From positions 1-46,698 of IMG/VR virus record IMGVR_UViG_3300032144_000019: a DNA stretch of 46,698 nt; one strand, written 5' to 3'. Shown one piece after another: positions 30,864-39,547 of the stretch. The position numbers and the translations under genes are program-made. Source of the stretch: a virus. Numbering within the stretch: position 1 is the first letter of the stretch; each line of letters starts with the position of its first letter. Under the pieces are notes generated by a model that was not told the DNA's origin, made no database searches, and worked only from the letters and a program-made list of their open reading frames with translations.

Positions 30864-32009
30864 ATGCCTAGTGTTGAGATTGGTCGGTTGCTAGGGAACA
30901 ACCCACCTAAACTTGCGAGGAGAGGGGATAATTCTCTAGTACTACCAGAGACGTATCTGGGGCTGGAGTTTGAGGTAGAGAACTGTGCTTTTAGTGAAAA
31001 CACTATTCTGCCTCGGCCGTTGTCCGCTTATTGGACAATTAAAAAGGACGGCTCCCTGAGAAATGGTGGTATGGAGTTCGTATTTACTGAGCCCCTGTTC
31101 GGACAGGATGTGGTTCAGGCGGTAAACGCCTTCATAGACTATAGGGAGAAGTCTCAGATAACTACTTCCATACGCACAGGGATGCACGTGCATCTTGATA
31201 TGCGGGAAGTCAGTCTGGAAAACCTCATCTCCTTTACAGCTCTGTACACCCTTCTAGAGCCCATGATTTTCAAGTGGGTCGGCAACAACAGGGAGGAATC
31301 CATCTACTGTGTTCCTTTCTATTACAGTGATGAGGCCATCAAACAGGCTACAAGCATCCTTACTGCCCTGATCCATGACGATATTCTGTATCAGGCTGCT
31401 CCGGAGAGTAATCGCTTTACCTCTAAGAAGGTCTCGGATAACTTCGAGAGGTATGCAGGACTCAATATGCAGGCTCTAGGACGCTTCGGGTCCGTGGAGT
31501 TTAGGCATATGCCTATGACCTTCTCCAAGCAACTGATCATGGGGTGGATAAACATCATTCTTGCCATTAAGAAGGAGTCTTTGGCAATAAGCCCGGCTGA
31601 ATTGAGAAGTCGAATCAGCGCGGGACGGCTTAACGTTAATTCTGTAGTTAATAGCCTCGGACCTGCTGTTCGAGGTGTTCTTGGCCACATCCCTGTATCG
31701 AGGGAGCAGTCTCTTAGGGTCTGCTATTCGGCTCAAGAGATACTACAGGTGCTGGATGTTCGGAAGTGGAAATCTCCTAATCCTCGATTTTATGGTGAGA
31801 ATCCTCTTCTGGCAAAGAACAAGGCCAACCCACCACCAGTAGTGATGGTGCCGCAAGAGCTGGGCCCATTAGCTGCGGCAGCTCTTGCTGCCCGCCGACG
31901 CGGTTGGGACGAAGAGATAAGAATGGCGTATGGACTAGGAGCTGATCCGCCCGCGCCGGCGCCTGTCTGGATTGAAGATGGTATTGACGACGACCTTAAC
32001 AACCCATAA
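30864..32009 (+). CDS. Amidoligase family enzyme (PF12224-like)
   Basis: The 381-residue protein has the Amidoligase_2 pattern. GLEFEVE with Glu35 and Glu37 opens the domain, KKDGSLRNGGMEFV (residues 60-73) gives Asp62 and Glu71, TGMHVHLDMR (105-114) gives the histidines, and FGSVEFRHMPMT is the later conserved Glu/Arg/His. The last 60 residues are Pro/Ala-rich and acidic. It is a second ligase of the same fold as the gene at 29234, with presumably a different substrate. The start has AGGTGA upstream. Confidence 0.85.
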   Translation: MPSVEIGRLLGNNPPKLARRGDNSLVLPETYLGLEFEVENCAFSENTILPRPLSAYWTIKKDGSLRNGGMEFVFTEPLFGQDVVQAVNAFIDYREKSQITTSIRTGMHVHLDMREVSLENLISFTALYTLLEPMIFKWVGNNREESIYCVPFYYSDEAIKQATSILTALIHDDILYQAAPESNRFTSKKVSDNFERYAGLNMQALGRFGSVEFRHMPMTFSKQLIMGWINIILAIKKESLAISPAELRSRISAGRLNVNSVVNSLGPAVRGVLGHIPVSREQSLRVCYSAQEILQVLDVRKWKSPNPRFYGENPLLAKNKANPPPVVMVPQELGPLAAAALAARRRGWDEEIRMAYGLGADPPAPAPVWIEDGIDDDLNNP

Positions 32010-32024
32010 AGAAGGAGAAGGCCT

Positions 32025-33710
32025 ATTTGCGGACTAGCTGGTGTTGCCTCTACAGAAGGCATTAAGAACGTAAAGAACCGAAGGGATGCCCTTCATGATG
32101 CTATCTTCTGTAGCACTCTCCGTGGAGACCATTCCACGGGTATCGCTGCTGTAACTCTCGGTAAGGAGACACAGGAGCCGGAAGTATGGAAGCGGGCCAT
32201 GGCTGGTCCTGACTTCCTCGGTATGGGCCGTACACAACGTATCCTCATGGATGCGGACAAGTATTCCATGCTGATCGCTCATAACAGGGCTGCCACCATG
32301 GGTCAGCGGCACAATTGGAATGCCCATCCGTTCCAGTTTGATCACATCACCCTCACCCACAATGGGCACGTCAGTAACGCCATGACCCTTCTGCCTGCCG
32401 GCAAGAAGATCAATCATGATGTGGACTCCGCCCACGTCGCTGCGGCGATGGCGGCCCTAGGAGAGAAGGAGACCCTTGAGGCGTGCACGGGAGGCTTTGC
32501 CTTCGTGTGGCATAACTCCAAGGATGGTACCCTGAACATTGCCCGTAACTCAGGTCGTCCACTGAAGCTGGCCTATGTGGCGGGGGAGAATACTCTGTGG
32601 TGGATGAGTGAACGCCTGATGCTTCGCTCCATCTTGGAGCGGCACCAGATTACCATTGACAAGGAAATGCTTAACCTCCCGGAGAAGGTGTGGGTTAAGT
32701 TTAACGTTAAGAACCTACGGGAGTACACCACCGTCCCTTTTGTCCCAAGGTCCACGGGTACGACCCGCTCGGGGGCCACTACCGTAGCTGGGGGTCAGGC
32801 GCAGACGGTAGGCCAACCTTCCCATACGAAAGAACAAACCAAGATTTCTACAACGATTGGGACTAAGGCCGCGATGGCTCAGGGTGCCAAAATCTCTGAA
32901 ATCCAACAGGACCTGATTAAGGACATCCTTAAAGGGATTAAGGTACCGAAAGCGGAGCAGGACAAAAGGGTATTTGAACTATCCAAAAACTCCTGTCGCC
33001 CCAAGGGCCACAAGAAGGTCCGCCGAGCCACTGAGCGGCTCGCTACCAGCGGATTTTCCTACGATCAGTGTGTTCTGGTTGATACTCGCATGTGGTCTAA
33101 GTACCGCAATCAGGACAACATGGGGCAGATTGTAGGAACAATCTTTAATTCCTCCGCTCCTGTCCACATGTCGTCTATGACGTTGGAGCAGTACAAGGAC
33201 ATGTCTGATCTTGGGGTTCTTCTTGGTAGGGTTGTGGGACTCAAGCCCGACAAAAAGACTGGTAAGCAGGCCCTCATTGTCGAACCACATCCGTTGTATG
33301 TGGAATTCGACGCGGAGTGGTCCAAAAGATACGATGAGTTTAAGACGCGAGAGCCTCCGAAAGCTGGCTACCCACGTCCAATCCTCGCTCTCCCCACAGG
33401 AACAGTTTCTGGAAACGATGGTAAAAGTGGGGACGTGGATAGCTCAGGCGACGGTAGTCCTAGCCTCACTCATTGTGGTCCTGGTAATCGGGCTATATCT
33501 ATTCTCCGCTTCAATGAGCTTACGAAGAACGGATGTGGATGCTGCTCAGGGGACATCGGTAATTCCGTAGAGGAAAGTAAGAGGATCATGTGGATTAATG
33601 ACTCCCCTATCTGCCCGATGTGCCATACCGATCCTGCAACCATGGCCGGGTACGGCTTTACTGGGAGTATCCCTGCAAGTGTTCTACCTACAAAGGGAAA
33701 TCTCCATTAA
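32025..33710 (+). CDS. Class II (Ntn) glutamine amidotransferase, ATT start
   Basis: From ATT 32025 the product is 561 residues: Met-Cys2-Gly-Leu-Ala-Gly, the nucleophile of class II amidotransferases. RGDHSTG (33-39), IAHNRAATMG (84-93), NAHPF (99-103) and THNGHVSN with Asn113-Gly114 match the GlmS/PurF-type active site. AAGAAGGAGAAGG stands before ATT with good spacing. The first ATG (32199) would remove Cys2 and half the site. The C-terminal part has CRPKGHKK and a cysteine cluster GCGCC...CPMC, likely zinc-binding. It releases ammonia from glutamine or hydrolyses gamma-glutamyl bonds for the neighbouring ligases. Confidence 0.85.
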   Translation: MCGLAGVASTEGIKNVKNRRDALHDAIFCSTLRGDHSTGIAAVTLGKETQEPEVWKRAMAGPDFLGMGRTQRILMDADKYSMLIAHNRAATMGQRHNWNAHPFQFDHITLTHNGHVSNAMTLLPAGKKINHDVDSAHVAAAMAALGEKETLEACTGGFAFVWHNSKDGTLNIARNSGRPLKLAYVAGENTLWWMSERLMLRSILERHQITIDKEMLNLPEKVWVKFNVKNLREYTTVPFVPRSTGTTRSGATTVAGGQAQTVGQPSHTKEQTKISTTIGTKAAMAQGAKISEIQQDLIKDILKGIKVPKAEQDKRVFELSKNSCRPKGHKKVRRATERLATSGFSYDQCVLVDTRMWSKYRNQDNMGQIVGTIFNSSAPVHMSSMTLEQYKDMSDLGVLLGRVVGLKPDKKTGKQALIVEPHPLYVEFDAEWSKRYDEFKTREPPKAGYPRPILALPTGTVSGNDGKSGDVDSSGDGSPSLTHCGPGNRAISILRFNELTKNGCGCCSGDIGNSVEESKRIMWINDSPICPMCHTDPATMAGYGFTGSIPASVLPTKGNLH

Positions 33711-33792
33711 CGATAACCTATGTCTGTTTAAAGGTGATGTATCTCACTGTGATTTTCTGGATTGCGTAGCAGAAGGATGCTGTAAAAAGGGT

Positions 33793-34551
33793 ATGAAGAA
33801 CGAACTTAAAGAATTAACGTATCCTGTTCGGTTGTTTGTGTATGGGACCCTTAAGAAAGAGTTCTATAACAACAACACATTAAAGGGGTCCAAATACGTA
33901 AGGCAGTCTCGGGTCAATGGTATTCTCCTGCATCTAGGGAACTATCCTGGACTCCTGCTTGAGTCTACAGCCACCCCTGTCGAAGGAGAGCTGTGGGACG
34001 TACCTGATGCGGAGATTCTGGCTAGGGTAGATCAGCTCGAAGGTCACCCGCATTGCTTTGAACGAAAGAAGGTACGTGTGGCAGGTGGGGAGGAGGTGTA
34101 TACCTACGAGTACGGCTGGTACTATCAGGTAAATGAATCCGTAAAAAAGACTGAGGGGTACAGATGTGTGCCCGGAGGGACGTGGTACGGACAGCACTCC
34201 TTTGCCATCCCATTCCTTGGGTTCTTTAAGACGGATGCTAAGTCTGTTCCAAAGACCTCAGGCGCAGCGAGAGCCCACATCCACATCGAGGGCCAGTTTA
34301 AGGGGATGATTGACTGCTTCACGGGACAGATTGTCCGGGATAACTGGCAGGCCACTGGTAAGCCACACCTTATCTATGACAAGGATTTGGACGCATGGAA
34401 GTTGTCTGGAAGCACTGCTCTGGCAGATACCCGGCCTTCCTTGCCTCCCCTCTACGTCGCTCTACCTAAGTCGGTGGTTCCAGCACCAACCCCATATGTC
34501 GATAGCTCTGATCCCGGTGAGAAGGATTTTGAAATGAGGAATGTCGCCTAA
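33793..34551 (+). CDS. Gamma-glutamylcyclotransferase (GGCT/AIG2)-like protein
   Basis: The 252-residue product has the GGCT signature VRLFVYGTLKKEF followed by GSKYVRQSRVNGILLHLGNY, VEGELWDVP and VDQLEGHPHCFERKKV. The C-terminal half (from about residue 115) is extra and includes a beta-rich HIHIEGQFKGMID segment. ATG 33793 is conservative; the frame is open upstream through six cysteines to ATT 33706, which overlaps the previous stop as ATTAA and has AAAGGGA before it. GGCT enzymes split gamma-glutamyl amines, so it may trim or edit the products of the ligases. Confidence 0.75.
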   Translation: MKNELKELTYPVRLFVYGTLKKEFYNNNTLKGSKYVRQSRVNGILLHLGNYPGLLLESTATPVEGELWDVPDAEILARVDQLEGHPHCFERKKVRVAGGEEVYTYEYGWYYQVNESVKKTEGYRCVPGGTWYGQHSFAIPFLGFFKTDAKSVPKTSGAARAHIHIEGQFKGMIDCFTGQIVRDNWQATGKPHLIYDKDLDAWKLSGSTALADTRPSLPPLYVALPKSVVPAPTPYVDSSDPGEKDFEMRNVA

Positions 34552-34553
34552 AC

Positions 34554-35495
34554 ATGGCCGCTAAACTTCGTCGTCGTTTAATCGGTAAAAAAGCAGGCCC
34601 GCGCCTGCGAAAGGATACGTTCGACTACTATGATCTCATCATCTACGCAGCGCGAGGGTCCAACAGTGCCCGAGCCCTCGCCAGAGCCCTCAAGTGCCGG
34701 CGGTGGTTCGAGAACTCTCCAGATCGTTATAAGCGGAGACGTGCTTTCTTTAGAGGGAGACCTTACCCTGTTATCGTCAATTGGGGGAGTACTGTACGAC
34801 CAGCGTGGGGCACAGTTGCGGAGGTGGTTGCAAAAAGCGATAAGGCAGGGTGCTACCTCAATAATACTGACTCCGTGGCACGCGCTATCAACAAGCTGGA
34901 GACGTTCAAATGTCTAAACGCTGCTGGTGTGCCTGTGTTGCGGAACACAACAGACAAAGATACCGCCAAGAAGTGGTTGGCAAAGAAACATCAAGTATTC
35001 GCCCGTCTCAGTGTGACAGCTTCAGGAGGTACAGGAATTCGGGTTATTTCGGAAGTGGAAAGGTTGCCGGATGCACCTTTGTACACCCGGAACTACCCAA
35101 AGACCCATGAGTTCCGAGTCCATGTGTTCGATGGTAAGGTCATTGACTTCGTAGAAAAGAAGGCGAAACTAGATGCCAACACTAATGCTCCTGCTGTTCG
35201 TGACCGCTTGGTTAGGAATCACGATAACGGTTGGATTTTTGCACATGACAATCTCAGCTGTTCCAAAGATGGAGTGGCCGAAATTAACCGTATTGCGGTC
35301 AGTGCTGTACGTAGTCTTGGGCTTCTGTTTGGCGGTGTGGATATTCTGGCTATCTTGGACCAAGGTAATGGTCCACGGAAGCTTAAATCAGCCGTCGTCT
35401 GTGAGGTCAATACAGCCCCCGGTTTGGAGTGTACAGAAACCATCAACGCCTACGTCAACGCCATCCGTACCAAGCATCTGGCTCTAAGGAAGTAA
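34554..35495 (+). CDS. ATP-grasp ligase (RimK-like)
   Basis: The 313-residue protein ends with the ATP-grasp metal motif: FGGVDILAILDQ, then AVVCEVNTAPGLECTETIN. The glycine loop is ARLSVTASGGTGIRV, with Arg at the place where Lys is common. HEFRVHVFDGKVIDFVEKK forms the central strand. Such enzymes add amino acids to carboxyl ends by acyl phosphate. It directly follows the GGCT gene (two bases) and completes the predicted peptide-modifying set. Confidence 0.82.
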   Translation: MAAKLRRRLIGKKAGPRLRKDTFDYYDLIIYAARGSNSARALARALKCRRWFENSPDRYKRRRAFFRGRPYPVIVNWGSTVRPAWGTVAEVVAKSDKAGCYLNNTDSVARAINKLETFKCLNAAGVPVLRNTTDKDTAKKWLAKKHQVFARLSVTASGGTGIRVISEVERLPDAPLYTRNYPKTHEFRVHVFDGKVIDFVEKKAKLDANTNAPAVRDRLVRNHDNGWIFAHDNLSCSKDGVAEINRIAVSAVRSLGLLFGGVDILAILDQGNGPRKLKSAVVCEVNTAPGLECTETINAYVNAIRTKHLALRK

Positions 35496-35500
35496 GCTAT

Positions 35501-36238
35501 ATGGCTTTTGTCAAAATCTCAGATAAGTCTCAGATCGAGTGCAATGTTTTTATTAAAGGGACACTTTCCAGCCTAGGCTGCCACGCAGCCGTACTTAATA
35601 ACATAAACCTCCCTGACTTCTCCTTCCCGAAGAAAGGAGGATATGGACATAGTAGTTGGGCAACAATTCGGGGCACGAGCTGGTTGCGCTTTCCTACTGG
35701 AATGACGTATGAGCGGTATCTCGAAGAGATTCAGAGCGTAAAGGAATTCAAGGACCTTCCAGAAGAATCCCAAAGGCTTGTCGTAGAGGAGTACATCAGT
35801 ACAACCCTTAATCGTGCTGATAATTGGCACCAGACCATTATCTTTGCTCCTGTAGTCAACTATGACTTGCCTAGTCGAGGGGATAATAGGAATTCCAACA
35901 CCGACACAGCAGAAGTGATCAAGCTGCTGATGAAGTATGGTAAAGGTGGGTCGTGGTATGGGCTCCCCTTAATGGTTAATCCGGTAGCCGCCCATCGCCC
36001 TGAATACGGTATGGGCATCTCTCTATTCCAGATCGTTGTCTGGAATCGTACTACAGCAGACTTTCCAATGCTCCGAGGAAGCCGCTTTGAAATGCATCCC
36101 GAGAAGTTCGGTCAATACGGCAACTTGCTTAATCTAGATGCATTTTTAGACAGATATAAGGCTCCACCTGGGGCAGAGGAAAAGGACCTTCATGCTCAGT
36201 TCAAGCTCTTTGCTGAAGAAGAGGTCAAACCTTACTAA
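35501..36238 (+). CDS. Last protein of the amidoligase cluster (245 aa), unrecognised
   Basis: ATG 35501 follows GGAAG, five bases after the previous stop. The protein is mixed alpha/beta (MAFVKISDKSQIECNVFIKG, YLEEIQSVKEFKDLPEESQR, WYGLPLMVNPVAAHRPEYGM). Lengths and composition look enzymatic or structural, but no motif is known to me. It is followed by the promoter at 36252. It might be the target or a partner of the modification. Confidence 0.6.
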   Translation: MAFVKISDKSQIECNVFIKGTLSSLGCHAAVLNNINLPDFSFPKKGGYGHSSWATIRGTSWLRFPTGMTYERYLEEIQSVKEFKDLPEESQRLVVEEYISTTLNRADNWHQTIIFAPVVNYDLPSRGDNRNSNTDTAEVIKLLMKYGKGGSWYGLPLMVNPVAAHRPEYGMGISLFQIVVWNRTTADFPMLRGSRFEMHPEKFGQYGNLLNLDAFLDRYKAPPGAEEKDLHAQFKLFAEEEVKPY

Positions 36239-36251
36239 TAGAAAATAAATT

Positions 36252-36278
36252 GAACTTCTTCAGATTTCAGTTGTCTAA
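36252..36278 (+). promoter_or_regulatory. Middle promoter, GAACTT-N16-TCTAA type
   Basis: GAACTT (36252-36257), 16 bases, TCTAA (36274-36278), followed by TAC as in the late promoter. It lies in a 75-base gap in front of the primase-helicase genes. A short hairpin TAGAT-TTA-ATCTA comes just after. Together with 22396-22422 and 43372-43398 it defines the motif. Confidence 0.7.
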
Positions 36279-36313
36279 TACTTAGATTTAATCTATTTGT
36301 TAAAGAGTAATAC

Positions 36314-36580
36314 ATGAATAGAAATAATATTGATAGAAATGATTATGAATATGATCCAGAAGAAGAATATTTGTTAAATGGGACTATGCCCGACGTAGCC
36401 GGGCTTGCTACTCCCCGCTTTGCGGAGAGCCGTAAGGGCTTTGTTGAGGAATTTGAGAGTCTGCTCGACCAACGCCTCGCAGAGGAAGAATCTAATGTTA
36501 AGTATCTCTCCGTCATTGCTGAGATTACGGAAGATGATCTTGTTGAGCATGAAGGAGAGTCGGATGGTGAAGAAGTCTGA
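36314..36580 (+). CDS. Acidic hypothetical protein (88 aa)
   Basis: The product is Asn/Asp/Glu-rich (MNRNNIDRNDYEYDPEEEYL, LDQRLAEEESNVKYLSVIAE) and ends with EHEGESDGEEV. It overlaps the next gene by 17 bases. A DNA-mimic or a protein-binding role could be imagined from the charge; there is no family match. Confidence 0.6.
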   Translation: MNRNNIDRNDYEYDPEEEYLLNGTMPDVAGLATPRFAESRKGFVEEFESLLDQRLAEEESNVKYLSVIAEITEDDLVEHEGESDGEEV

Positions 36581-36974
36581 TCCTGCTGTTAACATCCGTA
36601 ATGGGTTAACTGTTAAGGAGCTGGTAGTCCTACTCAGCAAGTACCCTGACGATACTGAACTCGTAATTGAGACTCAGGAGGGTATTGATGGACTGTCTGG
36701 TGGGTTCTACTTTGCTAAGGCAGGTACTATCTCCCTCGTAGGCTACGAGACGGATATCGTTGTCGAGGAAGATGAGGACTTCGACTCCATCGAGGCATTC
36801 GGCCATGCCGAGCTTGTGGACGAGGCTCCTCCTGAGCCAGACGAGCATGAGGACGGGGATCAGGCAGGACTCCCCTTCGAGCCGGACCCCGCATGTGCCG
36901 TACCGGACCCCAAGAAGCCCGTAGACCTAGGAGAAGTTGATGTCCCCCTCCGTCCATCAATCTCCGGTGGATAG
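36564..36974 (+). CDS. Acidic protein upstream of primase (136 aa)
   Basis: ATG 36564 follows AAGGAGAG. The product starts MVKKSDPAVNIRNGLTVKEL, has a folded part to about residue 75 (VVLLSKYPDDTELVIETQEG) and then a long acidic, proline-rich tail (DEAPPEPDEHEDGDQ). The overlap with the primase start is 35 bases. A longer frame back to 36405 is a shadow of the previous gene. Confidence 0.6.
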   Translation: MVKKSDPAVNIRNGLTVKELVVLLSKYPDDTELVIETQEGIDGLSGGFYFAKAGTISLVGYETDIVVEEDEDFDSIEAFGHAELVDEAPPEPDEHEDGDQAGLPFEPDPACAVPDPKKPVDLGEVDVPLRPSISGG

Positions 36975-37794
36975 GCAGGTAGGAGCATACGAGGCCCTAA
37001 CTATAGGGATGTATGCTTCTGATTTAAGTGTAGGTGATAGGAAAAGCGGGCTTCTATGCCCGTTTTGTCATGGTGGGGGTACGAAAGAGAAATCCTTCTC
37101 CGTTATCTGCTACTTTGATAATGTCTCATGGAAGTGCTGGAGAGGGTCTTGTAACAAGAGTGGGCGTCTTAACGCTAAGACGGGGGAGATGCGGGAAGCC
37201 TCTGCCCCGCTGGCAAATCCCTACGATGAGAGTAGACCCCATCTGTACAATATGACTGCTATCTCCGGGGAGTGGAATGAGACATTAATCAAGAAATACT
37301 CCATCACTCCGGAGCTGGCTATGTCTAAGGGATGGTTGGGAAATAGTCTAGGCCATCTAGTCATCCCCATCAGGAAGCCAGGTATGCCTGTGATTATTGG
37401 GCATGAGTTTAAGAAGTTAAATGGGTTCCCAAAGACCCTGATGAACTTCACGACTAATGGGGAGTTCCCTAGGAACGCCTTTGAGACCCCCAAGGATCGG
37501 AAGACAGTTCTGATCGTGGAGGACTCAATATCCGCCCTAAAGGCCTCTCAGGTGTGCAGGACGTACGCCTTGCTGGGGATTAACTTTATCCAGAAGCACG
37601 TGGAGGAGCTTATTGAGCAGTGGCCGGCAGACAACTATCTGTTAGCCTTGGATAAGGATGCTACTCTCCGGGGAGAGGCAATCATCAAGAGGTATAAATT
37701 CTTGATGCCGAACCTCAAGCTGTGTCCGATTCAAAAGGACCTCAAATATCATTATGTTGCAGACATTGAACAACTTGTCAGGAGTTATTCGTAG
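36940..37794 (+). CDS. DNA primase (zinc finger and TOPRIM)
   Basis: From ATG 36940 (TTG just before) the protein is 284 residues. The zinc finger is LLCPFCHGGGTKEK with CWRGSC, followed by a linker. The TOPRIM domain has TVLIVEDSISALKAS (Glu of motif I) and LLALDKDATLR (DxD). It has the T7 gp4 N-terminal layout without the helicase, which is encoded separately at 38339. It makes primers for lagging-strand synthesis. Confidence 0.85.
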   Translation: MSPSVHQSPVDRQVGAYEALTIGMYASDLSVGDRKSGLLCPFCHGGGTKEKSFSVICYFDNVSWKCWRGSCNKSGRLNAKTGEMREASAPLANPYDESRPHLYNMTAISGEWNETLIKKYSITPELAMSKGWLGNSLGHLVIPIRKPGMPVIIGHEFKKLNGFPKTLMNFTTNGEFPRNAFETPKDRKTVLIVEDSISALKASQVCRTYALLGINFIQKHVEELIEQWPADNYLLALDKDATLRGEAIIKRYKFLMPNLKLCPIQKDLKYHYVADIEQLVRSYS

Positions 37795-37795
37795 A

Positions 37796-38335
37796 ATGGT
37801 CGCTAAGCGCCTAGTTGGTGTTGCTAAAAAGGTCGAGCCCGCCGAACCGCTAAAGAAGATTGATCTCTCTACCTGCCGTCTTGAGGCATGGAAGTACCCA
37901 CAGAACTGCGGAGCAGTGGTACTGGCAGAGTTCGCGGATGGCCATGCCAGAGGGGTGATGGACCCACCCCGAGCCCTTACAGCCGAGGAATGGGAGTATA
38001 TTCTCAAGGCCTCCTTTGCTGGGAACACTAAGGGGGGTGGCATGAAGCTCGATCGAGGTCGAGTTATTCACTTCTCTGAGCTTAAGCGGCAGAGTAAGAA
38101 GAACTTCTCCGGTACCAAGTTGTATGAGGCTCTTACTAAGGAGCTTGGTTGTACTGGTAATGTGCTCCGTGATCGGTACTACAACTTCTTCCAGGTCAAC
38201 GTCAGCAACACTGCTCTCTGGAACAAGCTGAAGAGAGCAAGCAACCTGTACGGATATGATGCAGTAGGTACCATCACACCTCCTGATACCGTGGAAGGTA
38301 AGATTCAGGCTAAAAACAACTACGGTGTCTGGTAA
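37796..38335 (+). CDS. Hypothetical protein between primase and helicase (179 aa)
   Basis: ATG 37796 follows AGGAG. The product starts MVAKRLVGVAKKVEPAEPLK and has LEAWKYPQNCGAVVLAEFAD, a GGMKLDRGRVIHFSELKRQS segment and a helical C-terminal NALWNKLKRASNLYGYD-like end. Location in the replication module suggests a DNA-binding loader or regulator. Family not recognised. Confidence 0.6.
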   Translation: MVAKRLVGVAKKVEPAEPLKKIDLSTCRLEAWKYPQNCGAVVLAEFADGHARGVMDPPRALTAEEWEYILKASFAGNTKGGGMKLDRGRVIHFSELKRQSKKNFSGTKLYEALTKELGCTGNVLRDRYYNFFQVNVSNTALWNKLKRASNLYGYDAVGTITPPDTVEGKIQAKNNYGVW

Positions 38336-38338
38336 TCG

Positions 38339-39547
38339 TTGGAAACCAAGATTCTAGCAGCGAGCATCCGATCTAGGGATGCTTGGGAACGAGTAGACAA
38401 TCTCGTAGGAGGGAATCTAAACGCTGAGTTCTCACCTGAGGTCTGCTTTGTTTTAACTAAGGTTAAGGAATACTACACGGCTGATAAGGATGCCAAGAAG
38501 GTGGATACGGATATCCTCCTTGGCACGGTTGAGCGAGAGATACCCTCGGCTAAGCAGGTAGAGCGGATTAAGGCTGTGGTTGTAGGACTACCGGAGGATG
38601 TCTCTACAATCAATGTTCTTAAAGAGTTAAACGCTATCAAGCGTCACTCCGTAGGACTCAAGCTGTCCGCTCTTCTGGCTACGGGTAAGGACCCAGAAAT
38701 GGTCTCTACTCTCATGGAGGAATTCCTAGCCCTCAAGGCTGCGGATACTCAAGATGAGACTCAGGAGGAAGTCTTTGAGTCAGTACCTGTAGAGTCCTTA
38801 ATCAAGGAGCACTTCTCAAGTGATAAGTGTATTGAGCTATGGCCAAAGGCACTGAACGACGCCGTAGACGGGCAGGCAAAGCCAGGACACCATATTCTGG
38901 TGTTCGCTCCCACGGAAATGGGAAAGAGTCTTATTGTAATAAACATGACTGCTGGCTTTGTGGCCCAGAAGAAGAAGGTACTCTACATCGGGAACGAGGA
39001 CCCAGCAGCGGACCTCTACATGCGGTACCTGACTCGCATGACTCGAATGAACAAGTACGAGATTCAGGAGAATCCGGACAAGGCACAGCGCCTACTTGAC
39101 GCCAGAGACTATGGGTTACTAGTTCTTAAACCGTTAGCACCGGGGAATTTCTATGAGATACGAAAACTCGTCGAACAGCACAAACCAGATATTGTCATCC
39201 TTGACCAGCTCCGAAACCTTGATGTCCGATCTGATGGACGAACTCAACAGCTTGAGAAAGCTGCGACGGAGGCTCGAAATCTTGCAAAATCTCGACGACT
39301 CCTCGTTGTGTCGGTTACTCAAGCCGGAGACTCGGCAACTGGTAAAGCAGTGCTTGGAAGAGGCGACGTTGATGGCTCGAATGTAGGTATTCCGGGCCAG
39401 GTTGATCTGATGCTTGGTATTGGGGCTAATGAGGTCGATGAGGCTAATAACATCCGTACCTTCTCCTTCCCCAAGAACAAGCTATCCGGTAAGCATGAGG
39501 CGTTTAAGGTACAGATTGATCCTTTAACATCGAGGGTAGTTGAATGA
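38339..39547 (+). CDS. DnaB-like replicative helicase (SF4)
   Basis: The 402-residue protein from TTG 38339 has an N-terminal helical domain and a RecA-like domain. Walker A is APTEMGKS within VFAPTEMGKSLIVINM; YIGNEDPAADL, DIVILDQLRNLD (Walker B), VVSVTQAGDS and KNKLSGKHEAFKVQI follow. It unwinds DNA with the primase encoded two genes upstream. The next gene overlaps by four bases (ATGA). Confidence 0.85.
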   Translation: METKILAASIRSRDAWERVDNLVGGNLNAEFSPEVCFVLTKVKEYYTADKDAKKVDTDILLGTVEREIPSAKQVERIKAVVVGLPEDVSTINVLKELNAIKRHSVGLKLSALLATGKDPEMVSTLMEEFLALKAADTQDETQEEVFESVPVESLIKEHFSSDKCIELWPKALNDAVDGQAKPGHHILVFAPTEMGKSLIVINMTAGFVAQKKKVLYIGNEDPAADLYMRYLTRMTRMNKYEIQENPDKAQRLLDARDYGLLVLKPLAPGNFYEIRKLVEQHKPDIVILDQLRNLDVRSDGRTQQLEKAATEARNLAKSRRLLVVSVTQAGDSATGKAVLGRGDVDGSNVGIPGQVDLMLGIGANEVDEANNIRTFSFPKNKLSGKHEAFKVQIDPLTSRVVE

